A stretch of DNA of 6,954 nucleotides from positions 1-6,954 of the forward strand of contig CALFMR010000331.1 in the NCBI GenBank assembly GCA_937880585.1. The letters are read 5' to 3'. The DNA comes from an uncultured Acidobacteriota bacterium (GTDB taxonomy: Bacteria > Acidobacteriota > Vicinamibacteria > Vicinamibacterales > SCN-69-37). Shown piece by piece: positions 1-5,443 of the stretch (within the stretch, counting starts at the first letter, position 1; each line of letters opens with the position of its first letter). The translations under genes were made by a program, and so were the position numbers. The notes under the pieces were generated by a model, which was not told the DNA's origin, did not search any database, and saw only the letters and a list, made by a program, of their open reading frames with translations.

Positions 1-16
1 GACTCGGGTCTCATGA

Positions 17-1414
17 CTATCCTCGGATGATGCGCGGCGTGATGAAGATGAGCAGCTCCTTGCTCTGGCTGCTGTCGTTCGTGTGCTTGAACAGCCAGCC
101 GAAGAGCGGGAGCTTCGAGAGGCCCGGCGTCGAATCCTCGGTGTTCGTGTCGGTCGTCTGCAGGATGCCGCCGATGACCGTCGTGACGCCGTTGTCGACC
201 TGGAGCTGCGTGCTCGCGCGCTGCGTCGTGATCGACGGGTTGCCCTGCGGCGCGTGGACGAAGTCCGGCTGACTGTTCTCGATGTCGATGTGCATGATCA
301 CCGTGTTCGCGCCCGTGATCTGCGGCGTGACGGTGAGCTTCAGCGCCGCGTCCTTGAACTGCAGCGTGACCGTGTTGTTCGAGATCGTCTGGTAGGGCAC
401 CTGGAAGCCCTGCGTGATCTCGGCCTGCTGGTTGTTCTGCGTCGTGATGCGCGGCGTCGAGAGAATCTTGACCTTGCCGTGGCTTTGCAGCGCCGAGAGC
501 GCCAGGTCCAGATTGAACGCGCCGTTGATCGCGCCGAGCGACAGCCCGATGGCCGACGTCGCGCCAGGCACGGCGAGGTTCACGCCGGTGCTCGTCTGGT
601 CGAGCGCGGTCCCGCGCGCGTCGGTCGCGCCCTGCGAGAGCGGCCCGGACTGCCCCTGCACGCGGCCGCTGATCGATCCGTTGTTCGGAAACGCGAGCGC
701 CGTCGTGTTGCCGAGCGCCGCCGACGCGCGCCCGTTCAAGCCCCACTGCACGCCGAGCTCGCGCGCGGTGTCACGGCTGGTCTGGATGATCTTCGCTTCG
801 ATCTCGACCTGCGGCTGCGGCTGATCGAGCCGGCCGACGAGCGACCGGACGTCCTCGATGTTCTTCGCGACGTCGCGGACGATCAGCACGTTGCTGCGCT
901 CGTCGAACTCGACCGTGCCGCGGTCGGAGATGACCCGCGCGTCCTCGAGCAGCTTCTTCATCGTCGCGGCCGTCGCGTAGTTCAGCCGGATCTGCGCCGT
1001 CTCGAGCGCGGGCGCCGCCTCGCTCGCCTTGCGCTGCGCCGCCTCGAGCGTCAGCTCCTGCGTCTGCGCGGCCTGGGTCAGCACGCGCACGACCGGCCCG
1101 TTGATCTCGCTCACGAGCTGGCCGGTGCGCAGCACGATGTTCATCACCTGGTCCCAGGGCACCTGCGTCAGCCGCAGATCGACCGTGAGGTCGGTCGGGA
1201 CGCTCGGATCGATGACGAGGTTGATGCCGCCGATTTCCGACAACTGCCGCAGGACCGTCCGAAGATTGGCGCCCTGGTAGTCGACGTCGATCGGGCTGCC
1301 GCTGAACTGGGCGAGCGACGCCGTCGGCGGCGCGGACTGCGCCGCGTCCGCGCGGACGAACATCGTCGTCAACGCGACCGCGAGCGCCAGGGCGCACGTG
1401 CGAATGTGTCTCAT
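17..1414 (-). CDS. pilQ: Type IV pilus secretin PilQ, short form
   Basis: Outer-membrane secretin that forms the gated channel for the type IV pilus. The 465-residue product starts with a Sec signal peptide (about residues 1-24, basic MRHIR then a hydrophobic stretch, likely cut near ADA-AQ). A short secretin/TonB N-terminal (STN) domain follows at about 41-112, a secretin N1-type domain (KH-like fold) at about 140-199, and the secretin core at about 203-463. Seen in the core: VPYQTISNNTVTLQFKDAAL, LKLTVTPQIT (359-368), TVIGGIL (412-418), PLFGWLF (436-442) and the C-terminal ELLIFITPRII. The ATG at 1414 overlaps the pilP stop as ATGA and has an AGGAGAGG ribosome site at 1422-1429. The same frame stays open upstream, but that part runs through pilP and pilO and is not coding. 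The oddity is length: many PilQ proteins carry one or more N-terminal AMIN domains and exceed 600 residues, and none is present here. The C-terminus is complete. Alternative family names are HofQ/GspD-like, but the PilMNOP context makes PilQ the best call. Confidence 0.95.
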   Translation of the reverse strand: MRHIRTCALALAVALTTMFVRADAAQSAPPTASLAQFSGSPIDVDYQGANLRTVLRQLSEIGGINLVIDPSVPTDLTVDLRLTQVPWDQVMNIVLRTGQLVSEINGPVVRVLTQAAQTQELTLEAAQRKASEAAPALETAQIRLNYATAATMKKLLEDARVISDRGTVEFDERSNVLIVRDVAKNIEDVRSLVGRLDQPQPQVEIEAKIIQTSRDTARELGVQWGLNGRASAALGNTTALAFPNNGSISGRVQGQSGPLSQGATDARGTALDQTSTGVNLAVPGATSAIGLSLGAINGAFNLDLALSALQSHGKVKILSTPRITTQNNQQAEITQGFQVPYQTISNNTVTLQFKDAALKLTVTPQITGANTVIMHIDIENSQPDFVHAPQGNPSITTQRASTQLQVDNGVTTVIGGILQTTDTNTEDSTPGLSKLPLFGWLFKHTNDSSQSKELLIFITPRIIRG

Positions 1415-1896
1415 CGGACTGCCTCTCCTGCCACGGCCGCGGCCCGCAGGTTCTTGCGGACGGGCACGCCGCCCGCGCCTTCGGCCGGCGCGAACGTCAC
1501 GCCACCGGCGTCGATGTGCGCGACCGACGCGTCGAGCAGCCGGTCGTTGGCCCGCGCGACGTAGGACTGCTTCGTCGACGTCTCGAGAATCGCGAGCATG
1601 GTCGATCCATTGCGGACGATGCCGCTGACCGTGACGTCGTTGAGCGCAATGCCGGCCAGGCCGGAGCGCGGCCGCAACGTGACGCCATCGGCCCCCGTGA
1701 CGCGTTTCGGCGTGACGAGCGCCGTGAACGGATCCCGGCGTCCGCCGTCGTCGTATCCCGAGACGGACAGGCCGACGCGCGTGCCGAGCGGAATCGACAC
1801 GGCCGCCGGATCGACGGCCGGCGCCGGCGCACCTTGCGCGCCGACGACCGCCCCAAACGCCATCACGCACACGATGGTGCACGCCCCCTGCTTCAT
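1411..1896 (-). CDS. pilP: Type IV pilus assembly protein PilP
   Basis: PilP is the periplasmic link between the inner-membrane PilN/PilO pair and the secretin PilQ. The 161-residue product has an N-terminal hydrophobic signal (about 1-20, MKQGACTIVCVMAFGAVVGA) and a short Ala/Pro linker. The family hallmark RRDPF is at 53-57. A C-terminal beta-rich HR-type domain (about 55-145) follows, with the pattern GLAGIALNDVTVSGIV and then GSTMLAILE. PilP is usually a lipoprotein, but the cysteines at 6 and 10 sit inside or before the hydrophobic core, not in a lipobox after it, so this copy looks like a type I signal-peptide or signal-anchored protein. The ATG at 1896 overlaps the pilO stop as ATGA and has AAGGGG at 1904-1909 as ribosome site. 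The stop overlaps the pilQ start. Assignment rests on RRDPF, size and position. Confidence 0.9.
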   Translation of the reverse strand: MKQGACTIVCVMAFGAVVGAQGAPAPAVDPAAVSIPLGTRVGLSVSGYDDGGRRDPFTALVTPKRVTGADGVTLRPRSGLAGIALNDVTVSGIVRNGSTMLAILETSTKQSYVARANDRLLDASVAHIDAGGVTFAPAEGAGGVPVRKNLRAAAVAGEAVR

Positions 1897-2477
1897 GGCT
1901 GGTCCCCTTCGAGTGCCGGATCCTTCTGGAACACGTAGGTCGTCGCGATGCACGTGGCCGCGATGGTGCCGCGCCCGTTCGGCCGCGCCTTGGTCTTGAT
2001 CTCGAGGTCGGACACGGAAATGAGCCGCGGCATCGCCGCGAGCCGATCGAAGAACCGGCCGAGGTCGTGATAGCCGCCCTCGAGCCCGAGCTCGATCGGC
2101 CACTCCGTGTACTGCGCCTTGGCGACGATGGGCTTGGGCTTGAAGCTCTCGATGTCGAGCAGCGAGTCGCTGGCGACGTCGTGCAGGTTACGGAGCACGT
2201 CCTGCGGATCTTTTTCGTCGGGCAGCACGGCTTCGGTCTCGCGCAGCGAGGCCTCGAGGCGGTGCACTTCGCGCTCGGTCGCCTTGAGCTTCGCGGCGAC
2301 GACCTGCGCCTTGGCGACCTCGCCCTGGAGCGTGGCGAGCCGCGTGCGGCGCGCGACCAGCTCATCGTGCATCGGCCCGAGAAGCACGCGCCACGCGGCG
2401 CCGACGGCGAGCGCGGCGAGGATCGCGAAGACCGCAATCTGCGCGCGCGGCGACAGTTCGTGAAGACTCTTCGCCAT
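1893..2477 (-). CDS. pilO: Type IV pilus inner-membrane assembly protein PilO
   Basis: PilO is a bitopic inner-membrane protein that pairs with PilN and contacts PilP in the alignment subcomplex. The 194-residue product has a short cytoplasmic N-terminus (MAKSLHELSPR) and one transmembrane helix at about 12-33. A periplasmic coiled-coil stretch rich in Glu/Lys/Leu/Ala covers about 37-82. The C-terminal ferredoxin-like fold includes GGYHDLGRFFDRLAAMPRLI and SVSDLEIKTK, which is the typical PilO pattern. The ATG at 2477 lies 3 bases after the pilN stop, with GGGAG at 2486-2490 eight bases upstream. The stop overlaps the pilP start. Length is close to the usual 200 residues, and I see no anomaly. 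Confidence 0.93.
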   Translation of the reverse strand: MAKSLHELSPRAQIAVFAILAALAVGAAWRVLLGPMHDELVARRTRLATLQGEVAKAQVVAAKLKATEREVHRLEASLRETEAVLPDEKDPQDVLRNLHDVASDSLLDIESFKPKPIVAKAQYTEWPIELGLEGGYHDLGRFFDRLAAMPRLISVSDLEIKTKARPNGRGTIAATCIATTYVFQKDPALEGDQP

Positions 2478-2480
2478 GAC

Positions 2481-3131
2481 CTAGACTCCCGCCTGCGGCC
2501 GCGTGCCGTCGCTGGCCATGGCCGTCGTGGATCCCGGATGCGGTGCCGCTGGCGTGGCGGCATCCGGCGCGGGCGGCTGAAGCGTCTGCGCCTTCATCGA
2601 GAAATGCACGACTTCGGTGTTCTCGACCGTCTCGGTCGTGGTCGTGACGATCTCGACGGGACGCTGGAAGAGACCAGAGTTCTGCAGCCGCTCGGCCAGG
2701 TCGGTGACCGGCGTGAGCGACATCGCGCGGCCGTCGATCTGCACGACCATACCGGTCTGCTTCAGGTCCATCAGCCACAGCCCGTCCGGAAGACTGCGGC
2801 TCACCGTTTCGAGCAGGCTCACCGGCGCACGCTTCACGTCGCGGAGGCGCTGGATGAGATCGACGCGTTCGGCGAGCTCCGTCTTGCGCGCGGCGAGCTT
2901 GTCGACGAGCTTGGCGGCGTCCTTCAGACGCGTGAGCTCGGCCTGTTCCTGCGCGGTCGTCGCGTCGACGGCGGCCTGCTGCCGCGAGAGCGCGTACCAC
3001 CAGCCGCCAATCGCCAGCGCGGTCACGACGAGCAGGCCGAGGCCGGCGGCGGCCGATCGCTGTTCGCGCGGCAGCCACTCGCGGGGCGCGGCCGCGCCGG
3101 GCACGGTCGCAAGCAGGTTGACTTTGATCAC
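2481..3131 (-). CDS. pilN: Type IV pilus inner-membrane assembly protein PilN
   Basis: PilN connects cytoplasmic PilM to periplasmic PilO. The 216-residue product begins MIKVNLLA, matching the conserved N-terminal INLL peptide that docks into PilM. One transmembrane helix lies at about 27-48, then a coiled coil at about 49-90, then a ferredoxin-like periplasmic domain. That domain includes SLLETVSRSLPDGLWLMDLK (a typical PilN core signature) and TDLAERLQNSGLFQRPVEIV. The last 32 residues (185-216) form a Pro/Ala/Thr-rich tail with no obvious fold, longer than in many PilN proteins. The start is GTG at 3131, chosen because a perfect AGGAGG lies at 3139-3144, seven bases upstream, and because this start gives the canonical N-terminus. 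It overlaps the pilM stop as GTGA, so coupling with pilM is likely. Confidence 0.93.
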   Translation of the reverse strand: MIKVNLLATVPGAAAPREWLPREQRSAAAGLGLLVVTALAIGGWWYALSRQQAAVDATTAQEQAELTRLKDAAKLVDKLAARKTELAERVDLIQRLRDVKRAPVSLLETVSRSLPDGLWLMDLKQTGMVVQIDGRAMSLTPVTDLAERLQNSGLFQRPVEIVTTTTETVENTEVVHFSMKAQTLQPPAPDAATPAAPHPGSTTAMASDGTRPQAGV

Positions 3132-4195
3132 CGGTCGCCCTCCTGGCGCATCGCGAGGCCGACCGCCACGGCATAGGCCGGTCCGGCCACGTCGGCGCCA
3201 ATTGCGCGCGAGGGCCGCGTGACGCGGCGGAACGGATCGAAGACGTCGACGGGCGCGTTGAACTCGGCCGCGAGCAGATCGGCCAGGCCGGCCGCGTCGC
3301 TGCCGCCGCCCGACACGACCACGCGGCTGAGCTTCTCGACTGGCGCGGTGGCGCGATAGAAGTCGATTGTCTTGCGCACTTCCATCACGAGCTGGGCACT
3401 CGCTTCCCGCAGCGTGGCCGTCACCTGGTCCTGATGGACGTCGGATGGGAACTGACCGCGCAGCATGCGCTTGGCGGCGAACTCGTCGACGCCTTGCGGA
3501 CCGAACTCGCGCAGCAGCGCGTCGAGGTGAATCTGGCCGCCGATCGAGATATCGCGCGTGAAGACGGGCTCGCCGCCCTCGAGCAGGCAGACGATCGTGA
3601 GGGCGCGGCCGATGTGGACGAGCGCGGCGAGCGCATCGGTGCGCTCCGGGTAGTTCATCTGGTAGGCGTTGGCGAGCGCGAACGCCTCGACGTCGAGCAC
3701 GACCGGCCGGCGGCCGGTCTGCATGATCACGCCGGTCCGATCGTCAATCCGATCGCGCTTGGCGGCAACGAGCAGCACGTCGAGCGACGATTTCGCGGCC
3801 GCGGCGTCGCCGGGAACGACCTGGTAGTCGAGCTGGACCTCGCTGAGGTCGAAGGGTATGTATTGCTCAGCTTCCCACGGGATCGCTTCGGCCAGTTCCG
3901 CGTGGCTCATCGCCGGCAGCGATAGGCGTTTGACGATGACCGAGTGGCCGGAGAGGGCGGCGGCGACGCGCGCGCGGCGGAGGTGGAGCGCGTCGAACAG
4001 GCCGCTCACGGCCTCGCTGACGGCCAGCGGTTCCGTGGTGGCGCCGTCCTGGACGCTGCCCTCGGGAACGGGGGCCTCACCAGCAGCAACGAGCGACCAG
4101 CCGCCGCGGCCGTGGCGCAGGGCGACGGCCTTGACGGCGCTGGACCCGATGTCCACGCCGACGGTCGGCGGACGAAAGGCGGAGCCGAGCATCAT
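3128..4195 (-). CDS. pilM: Type IV pilus actin-like protein PilM
   Basis: Cytoplasmic ASKHA-fold (FtsA/MreB-like) nucleotide-binding protein that binds the PilN N-terminus and helps couple the pilus motor to the trans-envelope complex. The 355-residue product shows the phosphate-1 motif DIGSSAVK at 15-22, the conserved IPWEAEQYIPFDLSEVQLDY segment, the RDISIGG segment, a late VVVSGGGSDAAGL motif and a C-terminal AYAVAVGLAMR helix. The second phosphate motif, usually [DN]IGA-type, reads HIGRALT at 194-200, which is unusual. I chose the ATG at 4195 (a second ATG follows directly at 4192) because it gives the normal short N-terminus before VGVDIG. An in-frame TTG at 4228 is possible but lies inside the putative sigma-54 promoter. 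No strong ribosome site precedes the ATG. It is first gene of the pilMNOPQ block. Confidence 0.94.
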   Translation of the reverse strand: MMLGSAFRPPTVGVDIGSSAVKAVALRHGRGGWSLVAAGEAPVPEGSVQDGATTEPLAVSEAVSGLFDALHLRRARVAAALSGHSVIVKRLSLPAMSHAELAEAIPWEAEQYIPFDLSEVQLDYQVVPGDAAAAKSSLDVLLVAAKRDRIDDRTGVIMQTGRRPVVLDVEAFALANAYQMNYPERTDALAALVHIGRALTIVCLLEGGEPVFTRDISIGGQIHLDALLREFGPQGVDEFAAKRMLRGQFPSDVHQDQVTATLREASAQLVMEVRKTIDFYRATAPVEKLSRVVVSGGGSDAAGLADLLAAEFNAPVDVFDPFRRVTRPSRAIGADVAGPAYAVAVGLAMRQEGDR

Positions 4196-4212
4196 GGCGA
4201 CACGCCTGCAAG

Positions 4213-4227
4213 GCAAGCCCGGTGCCA
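4213..4227 (-). promoter_or_regulatory. Putative sigma-54 (-24/-12) promoter for pilMNOPQ
   Basis: On the minus strand the sequence reads TGGCACCGGGCTTGC. It matches the core of the sigma-54 consensus TGGCAC-N5-TTGC at all ten defined bases, with the required ten bases between the GG and GC pairs. If real, transcription would begin near 4201, leaving only about 6-9 bases before the pilM ATG codons. That makes the message nearly leaderless and is the main argument against. I saw no good sigma-70-type promoter for pilM in this region. Confidence 0.5.
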
Positions 4228-4272
4228 AGCGTGCGGTCGTGCATCGACGTCAACGAAATGGCGGCGGAAAGC

Positions 4273-4379
4273 GGGCGTCGTGTGTCGGTGCGCCGTCCTG
4301 CGCAGGGCGTCCGGCCGACAGTTGTGGCGTCCCGTACAGTTCCGTAAGCGCGAAGGACGTCGCGGGCGTCAGGGCGTCA
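4273..4379 (+). repeat. Repeated GGGCGTC motif in the divergent region
   Basis: GGGCGTC occurs at 4273-4279, 4305-4311, 4364-4370 and 4372-4378, the last two as a perfect tandem 8-mer GGGCGTCA. A related GTGGCGTC is at 4324-4331 region. All are on the same strand. They could be protein-binding sites, but GGCGTC is also frequent in this GC-rich genome's coding sequence, so chance is a real alternative. Confidence 0.35.
4283..4320. repeat. Interrupted 38-bp dyad, candidate activator site
   Basis: The arms TGTCGG (4283-4288) and CCGACA (4315-4320) are exactly symmetric about the centre of the palindrome CCTGCGCAGG (4297-4306). Overall 14 of 19 base pairs of the dyad are strictly complementary. 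The centre lies about 100 bp upstream of the inferred sigma-54 start for pilM, a usual distance for enhancer-binding proteins. Both arms read (C/G)TGTC outward-in, similar to the element reported for PilR in Pseudomonas. Function is inferred. Confidence 0.4.
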
Positions 4380-4437
4380 GGCGGGTCGCGCGCCGCGCGC
4401 GCGTGGTCCTCATACACGAAGACGACGGCCGGATTGA

Positions 4438-4466
4438 TTGACTTTTTCGTGACGGGCCGGTATCAT
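4438..4466 (+). promoter_or_regulatory. Sigma-70-type promoter for rplM operon
   Basis: The -35 box TTGACT (4438-4443) and -10 box TATCAT (4461-4466) each match the consensus at five of six bases and are separated by exactly 17 bases. The start of transcription is expected near 4473, giving a leader of about 34 bases before the rplM ATG. That leaves little room for a structured L13 autoregulatory leader of the kind known in Firmicutes. Confidence 0.8.
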
Positions 4467-4506
4467 CTCGGTTTGCCGTCCTTTGGATTCGGCTGAAAGG
4501 GTGCGA

Positions 4507-4938
4507 ATGGCCTCGGGTAAGACCACTGCCGTTCCGAGCGAGCGTCAGTGGCACATCATCGACGCGAACGGTCAGGTATTGGGCCGGGTGGCGAGTCACG
4601 CCGCGCGTCTGCTGCAGGGGAAGCACAAGCCCCAGTGGATTCCGTTCCTCGACACGGGCGATCACGTCGTCATCATCAATGCCGCCGCCGTCCGGTTGAC
4701 CGGGCGCAAGGACGAGCAGAAGCTTTATCGGTATCACAGCGGCTACGAGGGTGGCCTGCGTGAAGAGCGCGCGAAGATCGTGCGCCAGAAGAATCCGGTC
4801 CGCCTGGTGGAGGAAGCCGTGCGCGGCATGCTCCCCAAGACCAAGCTTGGCAGCGCGATGTATCGCAAGCTGAAGGTCTATCGGCATGCGGACCACCCGC
4901 ACGCGGCGCAGAAGCCGCGCGCGCTCGAGGTAGCCTGA
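4507..4938 (+). CDS. rplM: 50S ribosomal protein L13
   Basis: L13 is an early-assembly protein of the large ribosomal subunit that binds 23S rRNA. The 143-residue product matches the usual length and shows the family pattern: WHIIDANGQVLGRVAS near the N-terminus, LLQGKHKPQW, then GDHVVIINAAAVRLTGRK, HSGYEGGL, AVRGMLPK and the C-terminal HADHPHAAQKP. The ATG at 4507 was chosen over an upstream in-frame TTG at 4483 because GAAAGG (4495-4500) lies six bases before it and the TTG would add a non-family extension. It is the first gene after the promoter at 4438-4466. The stop is separated from the rpsI start by a single base, so the two should be co-translated, as rplM-rpsI is in most bacteria. 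Confidence 0.97.
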   Translation: MASGKTTAVPSERQWHIIDANGQVLGRVASHAARLLQGKHKPQWIPFLDTGDHVVIINAAAVRLTGRKDEQKLYRYHSGYEGGLREERAKIVRQKNPVRLVEEAVRGMLPKTKLGSAMYRKLKVYRHADHPHAAQKPRALEVA

Positions 4939-4939
4939 C

Positions 4940-5332
4940 GTGGCAGCAACTGAGTATTACGGCACCGGACGCCGCAAGACGTCCACCGCTCGTGTCTTCC
5001 TCCGGCCCGGTTCGGGCGCGATCACGGTCAATCACGGCCCCCTCGAAGCCAGCTTCCCCACTGAGACGCTCCGCCTGACGGTGCGCCAGCCGCTCGTCGT
5101 CACCGAGACCGGCGAGCGCTTCGACGTGCTCGCGACGACCGCCGGCGGCGGCGTGGCCGGGCAGGCCGGCGCGCTGCGGCTCGGCATCGCGCGCGCGCTC
5201 GTCGAATACGACGCCGAGTTGCGCAGCGCGCTCCGCAAGGCTGGATTGCTCACGCGCGATCCGCGGGCCAAGGAGCGGAAGAAGTACGGCATGGCGGGCG
5301 CCCGGAAGCGCTTCCAGTTCAGCAAGCGGTAA
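4940..5332 (+). CDS. rpsI: 30S ribosomal protein S9
   Basis: S9 sits in the head of the small subunit, and its C-terminal tail reaches the P-site tRNA. The 130-residue product has the N-terminal YYGTGRRKTSTARVFLRPG motif, a central GGGVAGQAGALRLGIARALV segment, RKAGLLTRDPRAKERKKYG and the invariant C-terminal KRFQFSKR. Length is normal. The start is GTG at 4940, giving MAATEYYGTGRRK, with GAGG at 4927-4930 nine bases upstream inside the end of rplM. No independent promoter is seen, so expression should depend on the rplM promoter. Confidence 0.97.
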   Translation: MAATEYYGTGRRKTSTARVFLRPGSGAITVNHGPLEASFPTETLRLTVRQPLVVTETGERFDVLATTAGGGVAGQAGALRLGIARALVEYDAELRSALRKAGLLTRDPRAKERKKYGMAGARKRFQFSKR

Positions 5333-5443
5333 CGTGAATCGCATGTGGTCCCCGGCCGCGTCGGCGTGGGTCGATGGCGCCGGTCGTCGACGGTGTCCCA
5401 TGAGGGGCGGGCCTCGACCCGATCCCAAAGGAGAGATGTCAGC
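5333..5443 (+). promoter_or_regulatory. rpsB leader with long-range inverted repeat
   Basis: The 111 bases between rpsI and rpsB contain a perfect 7-bp inverted repeat GGGTCGA (5368-5374) / TCGACCC (5414-5420) enclosing 39 bases, with a smaller palindrome GTCGAC inside. S2 is known to autoregulate rpsB translation through its 5' leader in some bacteria, so this could be a binding or folding element. It could equally be chance in GC-rich DNA. No clear promoter was found here. Confidence 0.3.
5427..5435 (+). promoter_or_regulatory. Ribosome binding site that sets the rpsB TTG start
   Basis: AAAGGAGAG is a strong Shine-Dalgarno sequence. Its GGAG core ends ten bases before the TTG at 5444, two bases before an ATG at 5436 that hits a stop after three codons, and 25 bases before the in-frame ATG at 5459. 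Only the TTG fits both spacing and the family N-terminus. Confidence 0.75.

Larger units (their letters stand above)
4196..4506. promoter_or_regulatory. Divergent pilM / rplM intergenic control region
   Basis: This 311-base stretch between the divergent pilM and rplM starts holds no convincing gene. From right to left it contains the rplM promoter (4438-4466), a CG-alternating tract (about 4387-4405), four copies of GGGCGTC (first at 4273, last ending 4378), a 38-bp interrupted dyad (4283-4320) and a sigma-54-like element facing pilM (4213-4227). Open frames crossing it are antisense extensions of the neighbours and have no ribosome site or recognisable product. Confidence 0.75.

Noticed and set aside
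83..1564. Open frame of 493 codons on the plus strand
   Set aside because: It is antisense to pilQ and pilP. The product is dominated by Arg, Asp and Leu, the typical shadow of a GC-rich gene, with no recognisable domain.
1415..2563. Upstream extension of the pilQ frame (383 more codons)
   Set aside because: The extension overlaps pilP and pilO in another frame, is Arg/Ser-rich, and bypasses the proper signal peptide and ribosome site at the 1414 start.
2067..3176. Open frame of 369 codons on the plus strand
   Set aside because: Antisense to pilO and pilN, with Arg/Leu/Asp-biased sequence and no family features.
4196..4228. Longer PilM from the TTG at 4228
   Set aside because: The added eleven residues do not resemble PilM N-termini and no ribosome site precedes the TTG. 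The ATG at 4195 gives the normal start.
4387..4405. CG-alternating tract in the intergenic region (possible Z-DNA or cruciform)
   Set aside because: Short alternating CG runs are expected at this base composition, and nothing ties it to either promoter.
5345..5443. Longer S2 from the GTG at 5345
   Set aside because: The extra 33 residues are unlike any S2 N-terminus and the strong ribosome site lies inside this stretch.
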